Below are positions 1 through 11,339 of a stretch of DNA of 64,000 bases, one piece after another. This DNA comes from Archivesica marissinica (lineage: Eukaryota; Mollusca; Bivalvia; Venerida; Vesicomyidae), in NCBI GenBank assembly GCA_014843695.1, contig CM026386.1, forward strand, positions 90,193,955 through 90,257,954, in the 5' to 3' direction. The number at the start of each line of letters is the position of its first letter. Positions within the stretch are counted from its first letter, which is position 1. Made by a program: the position numbers and the translations under genes. Below the pieces are notes generated by a model, which saw nothing but the letters and a program-made list of their open reading frames with translations, was not told the DNA's origin and made no database searches.

Positions 1-140
1 GCTCTTCGCAAACATAGTTCGAAAGAAACAGTAGTAAAATGCCAGTGCAACCGACACTTCCGGGAGTAACTCAACCCGGGAATGTTGATGTATTGTCATT
101 GTTTGTTATTAACTGCAAGTTGCACACACAGGTTAGGTTG

Positions 141-860
141 ACGACTTTACATAAGTATGCTTTGGGAGTGGAAGACCGCGGACGCCCATTAGGACAGCAT
201 TTCAGACAGAATAGTAGAATGCGAGTAGAATCACTGACATTTCCACAAGCCAGCCGGATATATAACATCACCACATGAAATAATTCGACACCCAGTGGTA
301 TTCGATCCTTCAGCGCTGACGGGCAGGTGATTTGACTACAACGACCGTTACCACTCGGCCACAGAGGCTCAATCGTTCATGTTGCAATAACAACGAGTGG
401 TGGATTGGTAGGTAGTAGACCGCATCTCCGCTCTTCTATGGACGTCGTCACGGTTTATGTCATATGGATCGATGCCTGTTATTAAATAGCAAGACATGTA
501 TACCTTCGCTCTTCCATAGTCATGTTTATGTCAGATTATCAAGTATTCAATCACATGGATCGATGCCCGTTATTAAATACAAACACATGTATACATGTAT
601 GTCAGTCTTATTTCTGATAACTGATAAATTATATATATATCAAAATGTGTCCATTATCTTACAACATGAAATATCAAATATGAAAATATTACCAAGCGAA
701 TAGCATAATCCATATATAATTAACACAATCTGAAGTTCCATATTCGTTTGGTTAATTTGTTTAAATGCGTTGAAATTAATCGATAACTTCCTACATGTAG
801 GTATGCACACCTCCTTCTATCTAAACTTCCTTGTCGCTGGTACCCAGCATAATGCATAAT
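141..860. repeat. Interspersed repeat, copy A (pairs with 5245-6070)
   Basis: This stretch is collinear with 5245-6070. Shared blocks include a segment starting ATGGATCGATGCC (near 459, 556 and 5764), a block around 650-850 matching 5870-6066, and a tRNA-like head on the minus strand (about 296-372, matching 5635-5705). The similarity continues more weakly to 1600 (matching 6340). The two copies are diverged, so this is an old duplication or two copies of one composite element. No coding potential is visible. Confidence 0.7.
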
Positions 861-954
861 GTATATAGTATAATCAGTCAGTTAACATTTCAACTATCTC
901 GTGTACACACTACATATATATATCATTGTATCAGTTTATTTAACATCGATACAG

Positions 955-1135
955 GTTGCTCATATGGACGGCGGGAGGTTTAACTAACATCACCTTTCCT
1001 GAGCAGGCTTTAGCGCGTTTAACCATTACTTTGTGCACCGACCTCCGTAAGAAACTACAAACTGTTTCATATAAAGAGACAATGTCTGAGCGGGGCTCGA
1101 ATCTGTGGCCATCGATGAGGAGGCGGACTAGCAGT
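955..1135. repeat. Unclassified dispersed repeat (also 3105-3245 and 30285-30425)
   Basis: Three stretches in the window share an ordered set of short blocks: a CCTG(A/G)GCAGGC-type block, a block ACCTCCGTAAG, and an ACTGCCAAC-type block. On the minus strand the right end of this copy carries GATTCGAGCCCC, which resembles an RNA polymerase III box B, so a SINE origin is possible. The family is not recognised. Confidence 0.5.
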
Positions 1136-2017
1136 ATATAGGCGGGTACCCACTTACTTAAGCACCCTTGAGTAGACCCTGGTATGGTACTCAAATATTC
1201 ATATAATTAAAGAATGAATCGTGGGTTAATAGTTTCCATCGGGGTATGAACTACATTGGGCATGGAAACGTAGTCCATACAGTTCATTACTTGTATTTAC
1301 GTTAATTCTTTGTTCAACGACACAGGTTTAAAGTCCAGTATTGCAACTTACCGTCTGCCGTAACAAGTAAATAGAATAGCATTGAAACAATGTAAACTGT
1401 AAGACACGCTTTTCTCACGACGAATGTTGCCTAACAATGTGAATGCGTACGGCCGTAGCTTACAATCATGGTATACAGTTCATATAAAGACATGCAATAG
1501 GGATATAAATATTTATCTTGTTGCAATCCTCCCATAACTTACATAGACAAAGGTATGGATTATAAACGAACCCCGACATTAACGCATACTTACTATGTAA
1601 TGACTATCGGGGTAGTACCAAGAACAAGACTATTGTAAGATATTATTTTAGTACCAGTCACTTTATTGTTCTATTTACGCAGCGGTGTTTCCCACCTGTC
1701 CAATATATATCTAATATATCAAAGTGCATGCTCACAATGATCCGTTCCCTATGCCATGTACATCGGACATGTCTCGAAATTACTTAGCTACCGAGGTACC
1801 GTCACGAGACCCGTCCCCAGCGTTTTAAAACATTGTTCTAACACCACAGACTCTTCACTATACCTATATCAGCCCTTCGCAACACACCCAGGTCATTATA
1901 TAGTATATGTAGGTAATGCTGATCCCAACAAGGCCCTTCCATAGTCTATGTATGTACTTAGATGCCCATATTAAGAAATTGTGCTAGCACATGATGGCAT
2001 TACCTATTCAAATTAAA

Positions 2018-2468
2018 GCAGTATGCTACCACACTAGGCATTTCCCTAGAAAATGCAAGCAGTATGCTACCACACTAGGCATTTCCCTAGAATATGCAAG
2101 CAGTATGATACCAAACTAGTCATTTCCCTAGAGTATGCAAGCAGTATGCTACCACACTAGGCATTTCCCTAGACTATGCAAGCAGTATGCTACCACACTA
2201 GGCATTTCCCTAGAGTATGCAAGCAGTATGCTACCACACTAGGCATTTCCCTAGACTACAAGCAGTATGCTACCACACTAGGCATTTCCCTAGACTATGC
2301 AAGCAGTATGCTACCACACTAGGCATTTCCCTAGACTATGCAAGCAGTATGCTACCACACTAGGCATATCCCTAGACTATGCAAGCAGTATGCTACCACA
2401 CTAGGCATTTCCCTAGACTATGCAAGCAGTATGCTACCACACTAGGCATATCCCTAGACTATGCAAGC
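2018..2468. repeat. 41-bp minisatellite, about 11 copies
   Basis: Direct tandem repeats of about 41 bp, each containing GCAGTATGCTACCACACTAG followed by a CTAG-containing block. Copies differ by single substitutions, and one copy near 2260 lacks a few bases. Short open frames here are by-products of the repeat. Confidence 0.95.
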
Positions 2469-2654
2469 AGTGCATTATTGTCCATAATGTCCTTCCGTGC
2501 TTTATTTCAGTATATGTATTCCTCAACAACCCATACCATAGTCTACGTACTGTACATGTTTTATATTTATTTTACAATGATTGCGAAACAAGCTTTAGCA
2601 ACTTATATTAATCACTCTTGTTGGCACGCAAAAATTGAAATGTGGTAATTAATG

Positions 2655-2712
2655 TGTGGGGAATCGGAGTACCCGGAAAACCCCACCTGTCCGATCAGGC
2701 GACTACCCTAAT
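2655..2712 (-). repeat. SINE core fragment (same family as 28165-28345)
   Basis: The minus strand reads a cassette containing GACAGGTGGGG and GGGTACTCCG, matching the plus-strand copy near 28200. This GGGTACTCCGGTTTCCT-type core is familiar from invertebrate SINEs. The preceding 2570-2640 begins GATTGCGAAACAAG, the same motif that begins the SINEs at 4245 and 22843. Confidence 0.5.
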
Positions 2713-3104
2713 ATATCACACTCGTAGAGTCGAGTTACATTGGTGAGAGGCGATCGCGCTAACAACTGCGCTAATAATATGCGTATATGTACTGTAGTCC
2801 ACCATGACATTATTCTGCAGAATGATTCCACAACTATTTACTTTACTATTTACAACTATGGACTCCCAATACGAGACGAATTATATAAGACTCTGTCTTT
2901 AAAATAGTTCCCGTATTTTAATATGTGTAAACCAGGTCCTTCTCAAGTATGTCTAAAGCATTGTGGTAACCCACCAAACCCTACGTTGTTCTACACAAGT
3001 ATGGGATCCTTCAACACGAACATTTACTATCGCAGCACAGCCTTTAGTTTATTCAATACTGTGGAAAATAGCCTTTTCTAGTATATATATATATATATAG
3101 GCCT

Positions 3105-3245
3105 GCATCAGCACCAGTATGGGCCATTTCCTGGGCAGGCTCCAGTGGTTACCCTATACTTGATGCACAAACCTCCGTAAGTAACTGCCAACTTTTTCAA
3201 ATAAATGAGACACGGCCTTCTCGAATCTAGTGACCATCAGTGATG
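3105..3245. repeat. Unclassified dispersed repeat, second copy
   Basis: Shares blocks with 955-1135 and 30285-30425, including CCTCCGTAAG and a TTTCCTGGGCAGGC block. It is preceded by a short TA microsatellite at about 3082-3100. Confidence 0.45.
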
Positions 3246-3552
3246 ATAGGTTACAGTGGTATTCACATCATCGGTGACTTCAGGGACAGATAATACACCA
3301 ACCCGAAACGAGGGTCAATCGATCCTTTATATAATATATATATACAGAAAACAGGGAGACCTGCAATATAATAATATCACAGATATACACACATATACTA
3401 AAATCTATCCACGCGGAACATAACTAACCACTATCACATAAATATCAAATTCTCCAAATACTAATATTGCCAATAAAAGGGTCTTACCAGAATCGACAAT
3501 GATTACTGTGTATATACTAAATTAGATCAGAGGTAAGTATAAGTATATACCT

Positions 3553-3803
3553 CTCTTTGGCATCATGGACTGCGCATGCGTGGCGGCCATTTTGGAACGA
3601 GATCATTCATCATCGGATGACAGTTGACAGGTCATTAACATAATAAGTGTTCATCAAAAGAAAGCAATTTAATGTCTCTTTGGGGTCATGGACTGCGCAT
3701 GCGCGACGCCATTTTGGAACGAGATCATTCATCATCCTCGGATGACACTTGACAGGTCATTAACATAATAAGTGTTGATCAAAAGAAAGTAATTTAATGT
3801 CTC
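3553..3803. repeat. Two-copy 123-bp tandem duplication with NRF1-like and YY1-like motifs
   Basis: Copies at about 3553-3675 and 3676-3803 are nearly identical. Each contains TGCGCATGCG (3571-3580; 3694-3703) followed within a few bases by GCCATTTTGGA. The first resembles the NRF1 palindrome and the second the YY1 site, a combination common in CpG-type promoters. No transcript or ORF can be assigned to it. Confidence 0.85.
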
Positions 3804-4244
3804 ACGTACACATCCATATCCTTTGTATATATGATAAAGTATGATTGAATTGATGCTATAGCTTATCACTAGAAATAAATGGCTCAAACTTTATATATAA
3901 AAAAGCATAAGGCTTTCATAGTCACTCTGTATTTGTACAGTGACATGATCAGTATATATCTTAGACAATACTATAAAATATATTTCTGTGTCATTGTTTT
4001 ATAATATATATACATTACGTATTTTATATAAACCGCCATATAATTCTGAAGTTATATTAATTTTTAAGCAAACTAGTGTATTTGGAATAAATAAAACAAG
4101 TAAGTATTTTTGTTCAATTGTATACCACTCCTAACATTGTATTCAACTTCGTAGTCAGACTGTAAAACCATCTAAGCCAACATTGCATATAGACATGGCT
4201 CCAGGTGTGAACAAACACATTAATCCAGTCAAAATTGACAGGTC

Positions 4245-4458
4245 ACACTTGATTGCGAAACAAGATCTTTAAACTTATATAAATCACTCTCGAGACCTCA
4301 TTCCTGATGGAATCCATCGCCACGAGGGAGAGAAGGGGCAACGTGCAATTTTAAATGCCTTGCCTAAGGGCACAATCGTTTACGGCTCCAGCGGGGCTCG
4401 AACTCCAGACCTTTCGCACCTGAAGCGAACGCGCATCCACTGCACCATCACGACTTTA
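4245..4458 (-). repeat. tRNA-Leu-like SINE, minus orientation
   Basis: On the minus strand the element begins with a tRNA-like head: an A-box-like region, an anticodon-like hairpin TTCGC/GCGAA with loop TTCAGGT (anticodon CAG), and a B box GAGTTCGAGCCCC. The body ends with the plus-strand motif GATTGCGAAACAAG. A second copy lies at 22843-23052, about 85-90 percent similar by eye. Confidence 0.75.
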
Positions 4459-5244
4459 ATATGTTGTAAACATCCTTGAAGCTATGTAAAGCCTGTATCA
4501 TTCCGAAGTTTTGACTTTCAAACGTTTTTGAAACAAGTAAAATACATATGATTGTAGTAGTAGTCGGATATGTACATATTTCGGACACATTTATTTAACT
4601 GAATTACTATTGCCTTTTTTTTTCTCAAACTAATCATTGATGCTTAATGATTTTGTGTGCATGTTACATGTACATGGTATGCTTTTTTGGATTTATTTTG
4701 GGTAGCGGGTAAATATTTAATATATGGTAAATTGTGCTATTAGAAGTTATCTTCTGAGACAATTTTGGGTAGTCCAAAATATGAATTGTTATCAGTTAGG
4801 TCTGCTTGAAAAGTGAAGAAGTTAATTATTGTGATTGGTATCAAGAAGACAAGTCTGACAAATGGCATTGCACACACTATATGTAGATTTAAAGTGAAAT
4901 ATGTATCATGTGAAATGCACACTTCCCCCTGAATTCCCCTCACTTCCCCCTAAATTGGCTGGAGGGGGAGAGTGACTTCCCCCTAAGTTTTGGACCAAAG
5001 TTTAATCCTGTCAGTAATTTTATAATACTAGATGTCTCTGTGATTTGTGCCACTTTCGAATATGTGTGATAATTTCGAACCCGCCATTATATGGGTTCTA
5101 AGGCGTTTTATAGTCTAAGAAGTTTAATTTCATAGTACATGACCTTCTCATTTAAAGCATTTAGTAGCACCTGCAACTATGAGCAACTTGTGATCACCAG
5201 CCTGTGTTAATTGGAGCCTGGTGATATGATAGGTTAGCGACTCT

Positions 5245-6070
5245 CCGGTTGTTATTGGTTCAGGAAGACCCGGGAGCCCATTAAGACAGTATATCTGACG
5301 CGAGCGGGTATCCTAGTAGAACATGGATCGCAGGTTCGATCCCCCGTCTGACCCTAGTCTTTCGGATGGGACTTTAAACCGAGGTCTAGTGTCGGTGTTT
5401 TACATCGTGCACATAAAATAACCAGAGGAGACACTGGAATGGGTCTCTGTCTGTGTCATTGCACTATCATCCAACAATCTAAAATGACTAATCTCTTTAG
5501 GATGCGTCGCTCATATGGGCAACCGGTAGCGACGATAAAAATAAACGTAAAACACACTCCTAGTAGAATCACCGATCTTTCACAATCCACCAGGATAACA
5601 CCAGTACATGAACTAATTAGACACTAACAGTAGCATCGAACCTGTAGCGCTGAGGGGCATGTGATTTGATGTCAAAAACCATAACCACTCTGCCTCGGGG
5701 ACTACGTCGTTGATGTTACAATAACACTTGATGGATTGGTAGGTAGAATACCGCATCTAGAATATGGATCGATGCCCGTTATTAAATAGCAACACATGTA
5801 TACATGTATATGTTAGTCTTATTTCACTAAGTTATACTATGGGGAAAGGGGCACATTTCAAACTATGGTCCATTATCTTTCAACATGAAATATCAAATAT
5901 GATATATATTACCAAGTGAATAACATAATCCATATATAATTAACACAATCTGAAGTTCCATACTCGTTAATTTGTTTAAATGCATTGACATAAATTGATA
6001 ACGTTTTACATGTAGGTATGCATATTCCGTACTATCTAAACTTCCTTGTCGCTGGTACCCAACATATACA
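5245..6070. repeat. Interspersed repeat, copy B, carrying a SINE insertion
   Basis: Paralogue of 141-860, interrupted by a SINE at 5322-5557 that is absent from copy A. Similarity continues to about 6340 (matching 1525-1600). Confidence 0.7.
5322..5557 (+). repeat. tRNA-Thr-derived SINE, 5'-truncated, with target-site duplication
   Basis: The body matches the full copies at 23262, 32215, 58205 and 61090 but begins within the tRNA head, at the box-B end. It is flanked by an exact 11-bp direct repeat, TCCTAGTAGAA, at 5311-5321 and 5558-5568. The duplication and 5' truncation indicate LINE-type retroposition. The paralogous sequence at 141-860 lacks the insertion. Confidence 0.88.
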
Positions 6071-6365
6071 TCTAAATTGTATTCAATGCAGCCTATTCAT
6101 CAGTGATTTAAAGTTTGAACGGTTGTGTTGGTACACTATTGGAAATAATCTGCTTTAGGAGTATATGACCGGGTACACATTTACTTAAACATCATTGAAA
6201 AGAACTGGTATAGTACTATAATATTCATACTTGTATAGACGATGGCAGGATCTGGTTGTGATTCTCCCATAACATACATAGACTGGGGGTAGGAATTGTT
6301 AGCGAACCCCGACATTAAAGCAGCATACGTAATAACATCCCATCTGATAGACTGTTAATTTTAGT

Positions 6366-6445
6366 ATGGTCAGACGGGGGATCGAACCTGCGATCCCTGG
6401 ATTATCAGTCTAGTGTGTTACCACTGAACTACAGATCAGTCTGTG
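6366..6445 (-). repeat. SINE tRNA-Thr head, minus strand
   Basis: The minus strand reads a tRNA-like head with A box, anticodon-like arm and box B (GGTTCGATCCCCCGTCTGAC), as in the Thr-type SINEs elsewhere in the window. The body breaks off shortly after the head. Confidence 0.7.
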
Positions 6446-7164
6446 ATTTCTCTCGTAGTTTAAATTCTTATTATTTATAATGATATTTACGCAATGATAA
6501 CAAACTAAATGATATACTGCTACCAGACTAAACCTGTAAATTACTTACATAATTATAGTAACGGAAATGATGCGAATAATGCTATTTTAGAGGTATGCTT
6601 TCAGAGAAGTGTGTGTATCACATGAGTACATGAAATGCGTGAAGCAATGAAGAGCTATCGCTTGGAATATAGCACGACATAATTATACAGTAGTACAGCA
6701 TTAGGTCCAGCCTTTATATTTCTTATGTGTGATAAAGCCGCTTAGCTGTGTTTTATGTCTTTGTAAGTATTATATGAACATAGTGTATGTCTAGTGACAA
6801 TAAACAATTACTGTCCCCATATAAGAAATATCATATACGTATGTTTAAATCCACAATATTATAAAGCTTAATTAGTTATGTTGTTAAATCTGGCAATAAT
6901 AAAAGTAATTGTTGTTGTTGTTATTGTAGTAGTATTATATGGACACACATGTCCCCACAGCGCTGAAGCAGGTACTGTTTTGTGAACTATTGCGTGTGGA
7001 CACTTTACAAAACGTAAATCAAACACATAACTTCCTCATATTATCCAAACTTATGTTTTCAAACTATAACTATAATACAAATACCTTCGCAAAGTTCTTA
7101 AAGCTTTTTTCTCAATCGTTGTAATATAAATAAAGTTTAATGTTACACGTGTAATTACACCAGT

Positions 7165-8895
7165 TTGGCACATCGCTACCATGAGTTGGTGTATGATTAC
7201 ATGCAGAACCGCACGAGTTTGGTTTATGAATGCATGCATAACTGCACGAGGTTTATTTATCGGTGCATGCTTAGCTGCACGAGTGTGGTGTATGAATGCA
7301 TGCATAACTGCACGAGGTTTATTTATCGGTGCATGCTTAACTGCACGAGTGTGGTGTATGAATGCATGCATAACTGCACGAGGTTTATTTATCGGTGCAT
7401 GCTTAACTGCATGAGTGTGGTGTATGAATGCATGCATAACTGCACGAGGTTTATTTATCGATAATGCTTAACTGCACGAGTTTGGTGTATGAATGCATGC
7501 ATAACTGCACGAGGTTTATTTATCGATAATGCTTAACTGCACGAGTTTGTTTATGAATGCATGCATAACTGCACGAGGTTTATTTATCGGTGCATGCCTA
7601 ACTGCACGAGTTTGGTTTATGAATGCATGTCTAACTGCACGAGTGTGGTGTATGAATGCATGCATAACTGCACGAGGTATATTTATCGGTGCATGCCTAA
7701 CTGCACGAGTTTGGTTTATGAATGCATGTCTAACTGCACGAGTGTGGTGTATGAATGCATGCATACCTGCACGAGGTATATTTATCGGTGCATGCCTAAC
7801 TGCACGAGTTTGGTTTATGAATGCATGACTAACTGCACGAGGTATATTTATCGGTGCATGCCTAACTGCACGAGTTTGGTTTATGAATGCATGACTAACT
7901 GCACGAGGTATATTTATCGGTGCATGCCTAACTGCACGAGTTTGGTTTATGAATGCATGACTAACTGCACGAGGTATATTTATCGGTGCATGCCTAACTG
8001 CACGAGTTTGGTTTATGAATGCATGACTAACTGCACGAGGTATATTTATCGGTGCATGCCTAACTGCACGAGTTTGGTTTATGAATGCATGACTAACTGC
8101 ACGAGTTTGGTTTATGAATGCATGACTAACTGCACGAGGTATATTTATCGGTGCATGCCTAACTGCACGAGGTATATTTATCGGTGCATGCCTAACTGCA
8201 CGAGTTTGGTTTATGAATGCATGACTAACTGCACGAGTTTGGTTTATGAATGCATGCCTAACTGCACGAGTTTGGTTTATGAATGCATGACTAACTGCAC
8301 GAGTTTGGTTTATGAATGCATGACTAACTGCACGAGGTATATTTATCGGTGCATGCCTAACTGCACGAGTTTGGTTTATGAATGCATGACTAACTGCACG
8401 AGGTATATTTATCGGTGCATGCCTAACTGCACGAGTTTGGTTTATGAATGCATGACTAACTGCACGAGGTATATTTATCGGTGCATGCCTAACTGCACGA
8501 GTTTGGTTATGAATGCAGGTTTAACTGCACGAGGTATATTTATCGGTGCATGCCTAACTGCACGAGTTTGGTTTATGAATGCATGTCTAACTGCACGAGG
8601 TATATTTATCGGTGCATGCCTAACTGCACGAGTTTGGTTTATGAATGCATGACTAACTGCACGAGGTATATTTATCGGTGCATGCCTAACTGCACGAGTT
8701 TGGTTATGAATGCAGGTTTAACTGCACGAGGTATATTTATCGGTGCATGCCTAACTGCACGAGTTTGGTTTATGAATGCATGACTAACTGCACGAGTTTG
8801 GTTTATGAATGCATGACTAACTGCACGGGTTTGGTTTATGAATGCATGACTAACTGCACGAGGTTTAGTTATCGGTACATGCTTAACCACATGAG
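7165..8895. repeat. 33/66-bp minisatellite array
   Basis: About 50 monomers of 33 bp, mostly alternating between two types to give a 66-bp higher-order unit. Every monomer contains AACTGCACGAG and most contain TGCATG. One type continues TTTGGTTTATGAA, the other GTATATTTATCGG or GTTTATTTATCGG. Because 33 is a multiple of three, several frames on both strands stay open (the longest is 363 codons, 7561-8652). I treat these as repeat artefacts because more than one frame is open and no start, signal or intron structure is convincing. The left end (7165-7560) is older and has two shortened monomers. Confidence 0.95.
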
Positions 8896-9007
8896 ATTTT
8901 AGTTTCATGAATTTATTTCATTGTCTAGAATTTCGATAATTTACGAAAAATAACGACAGCGATGTTAAAACACTATTACATTTCCATTTGCATGACGGAC
9001 TATCGGT

Positions 9008-9030
9008 GCGTGTGTGTGTGGGGGGGGGGG
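9008..9030. repeat. (GT)n followed by a G homopolymer
   Basis: A short GT run followed by a run of about twelve G residues. It is prone to length errors in assembly. Confidence 0.8.
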
Positions 9031-9222
9031 TACGGTAAAGGCATATTGAGTTATTAAATTACTATTCCAACTCCTTAGGATTTACGGAAAAACCAGGGTC
9101 GTTCACATACCGGAAATAGTATTATAAATGAGGAAGGTCAATTATTGATATTTGAATGGCAATTTACATGTGGTTACGTGCTGCTTAAACAATGAAATAG
9201 TTATTTATAAATAAATTCTCAC

Positions 9223-9369
9223 CACGTCTTATGGGCCGCATACATGTATTACCACATCCATTACTGCAACACTTCTGTATCCCGGGGCAACTGGAATCGC
9301 TGGTACATCGGTCAACACATGCACCAAATTGAAAATTCCCCCGTCGTGGACACCGACCGGACTTTTCTG
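9223..9369 (-). CDS. WAP-domain exon of a secreted protein
   Basis: A phase 1-1 exon encoding one whey acidic protein (four-disulfide core) domain. Eight cysteines follow the family pattern: a first Cys after SGR, then GACVDRC, SSC, the adjacent pair KCC, NGC and NTC. The acceptor is a tandem ACACAGCAG, so an exon starting at 9366 is also possible; both keep phase 1. The donor reads CGTG/gtgagaat. WAP domains act outside the cell, often as protease inhibitors or antimicrobials. The same strand and phase class as the Ig-like exons at 29 to 57 kb suggest one modular gene, but this is inference because about 20 kb and the assembly gap lie between them. No other exon could be found nearby. Confidence 0.85.
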
Positions 9370-9424
9370 CTGTGTAAAATGTACTATAAATCAGCACACT
9401 GGCCACATCGTATTTAATGTATAG

Positions 9425-9665
9425 ATGGTCACCGTGGCCGATTGGTTAAGGTCATTGACTTAAAATCACTTGTCCCATCCACCACTCTATGGTTCGAATT
9501 ATGCAGTGCATGGAAGCTATCCAGCCGGCTTGCTGGATGTCAATGGCTATATATGGGTGTCCGACCGTGCCAGAGATAGTGCGCGAGCGACGATCCGATA
9601 CCTACCTCCACCAATAACAGCTGGAGAGTCGCCACATGACATAAGCTGTTAGGGCGACATTAAAC
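9425..9665 (+). repeat. tRNA-Leu(TAA)-like SINE
   Basis: The head contains GTGGCCGATTGGTTAAGG (A box), an arm with loop CTTAAAA (anticodon TAA) and a degenerate box B, GGTTCGAAT. The body includes GAAGCTATCCAGCCGG and CACCAATAACAGCTGGA and ends GGGCGACATTAAACAC. Related copies lie at 9735-11110 (split by a tandem array) and 61500-61775. Confidence 0.8.
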
Positions 9666-9734
9666 ACACAACCAAAACATATTCATTTAGAGTAACTTGT
9701 TGGCCACGTCACAAACTAGAGGGGGTTCCTCGTC

Positions 9735-9829
9735 CTTGTTGTTATGGTTATGGTTGTTGACTTCAAATCACTTGCTCATCACCATTATAGATTCGAATCC
9801 CACTGGGTGATGTCGAATTATTACAAGGA
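9735..9829 (+). repeat. SINE 5' part (head), upstream of the 13-bp array
   Basis: Contains a tRNA-like arm with TTGACTTCAAATCACTTG and a box B, GATTCGAATCCC, matching the head of the SINE at 9425. It runs directly into the 13-bp tandem array. The 3' half of the same SINE resumes after the array at about 10998. Confidence 0.7.
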
Positions 9830-10997
9830 CGTCATCCAACGAAGTTATCCAACGGAGTTATTCAAAGAAGTTATCCAACGAAGTTATCCAGCAGACGTAT
9901 CCAACGGATTTATCCAGCAGACGTATTCAAACGGAGTTATCCAACGGAGTTATCCAACGGAGTTATCCAACGGAGTTATCCTACGGAGTTATCCAATGGA
10001 GTTATCCAACGGAGTTATCCAACGAATTTATCCAAAGAAGTTATCCAACGAAGTTATCCAACGGAGTTATCCAACGGAGTTATCCAAAGAAGTTATCCAA
10101 CGGAGTTATCCAACGGAGTTATCCAACGGAGTTATCCAACGAATGTATCCAACGAAGTTATACAACGGAGTTATCAAGCAGAGGTATCCAACGGAGTTAT
10201 CCAACGGAGTAACGGAGTTGTCAGCAAACCAACGACGTTATCCAACAGAGTTATCCAACGGAGTTATCCAACGAAGTTATCAAACGGAGTTATCCAACGG
10301 AGTTATCCAACGAAGTTATCCAACGGAGTTATCCAACAATGTTATCCAACGGAGTTATCCAACGGAGTTATCCAACGAAGTCATCCAACGGAGTTATCCA
10401 ACGGAGTCATCCAACGATGTTATCCAATGGAGTTATCCAACGGAGTTATCCAACGGAGTTATTCAACAATGTTATCCAACGGAGTTATCCAACGGAGTTA
10501 TCCAACGAAGTTATCCAACGGAGTTATCCAACGGAGTTATCCAACGGAGTTATCCAACGGAGTAACGGAGTTATCCAACGGAGTTATCCAACGGAGTTAT
10601 CCAACGGAGTTATCCAACGGAGTAACGGAGTTGTCCAACGGAGTTGTCCAACGGAGTTATCCAACGGAGTTATCCAACGGAGTTATCCAACGGAGTAACG
10701 GAGTTATCCAACGGAGTTATCCAACGGAGTTATCCAAAGGAGTAACGGAGATATCCAACGGAGTTATCCAACGAAGTTATCCAACGAAGTTATCCAACGG
10801 AGTTATCCAACGGAGTTATCCAACGGAGTAACGGAGTTATCCAACGGAGTTATCCAACGGAGTAACGGAGTTATCCAACGGAGTTATCCAACGGAGTTAT
10901 CCAACGGAGTAACGGAGTTATCCAACGGAGTAACGGAGTTATCCAACGGAGTTATCCAACGGAGTAACGGAGTTATCCAACGGAGTTATCCAACGGG
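9830..10997. repeat. 13-bp minisatellite array inside a SINE
   Basis: About 85 tandem copies of AGTTATCCAACGG, with frequent shortened units (AGTAACGG) every few copies in the right half. Frames stay open because three units make 39 bp; I see no gene. The unit closely resembles the SINE body segment GAAGCTATCCAGCCGG at about 9511-9526, and SINE head and tail flank the array, so it probably grew from that segment. Confidence 0.95.
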
Positions 10998-11110
10998 CAT
11001 AGGGAATGTCGGTGGTACTATCAACCCGTACTTACTGCTCGGTCGGGACCAGGGGTCTTCCATCACCAATTACAGCTATATGACCTACACTATGGAATTT
11101 AAATCCAACA
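10998..11110 (+). repeat. SINE 3' part, downstream of the 13-bp array
   Basis: Carries GGTCGGTGG-like and GACCAGGGGTCTTCC blocks, CACCAATTACAGCT and ATATGACCTA, the 3' body of the SINE family seen at 9425 and 61500. It completes the element whose head is at 9735-9829. Confidence 0.65.
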
Positions 11111-11339
11111 TATGACCTAAACTATTCGGATGTAAGCCATACAATAACAAAGGTATATGGAATTTGTTTCATATGGACACACTCTAGATTTAAGCTTCAA
11201 TGGTTGTCACACAATGTAACCCGGCTGATTTCGTGATGTCGCATAGTGATGGTCTCAATGATCAGTTACTACTCCCTTCATATAGTTTTATTATTGAATA
11301 TTCATATATACACCCCCAGAATATATCAACAACGTCTCT

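Noticed and set aside
3300..3360. Short TA microsatellites and T/A runs as regulatory sites
   Set aside because: Such runs occur throughout this AT-rich DNA, with no positional or sequence support.
7561..8652. 363-codon open frame in the 33-bp array as a gene for a repetitive cysteine-rich protein
   Set aside because: The 33-bp period keeps other frames and the opposite strand open as well, there is no signal peptide or splice structure, and monomer losses break the frame. Kept only as a low-level finding.
9744..10831. Long frames (273 and 134 codons) in the 13-bp array
   Set aside because: Three units equal 39 bp, so all frames stay open until a shortened unit occurs. The sequence is a minisatellite within a SINE.
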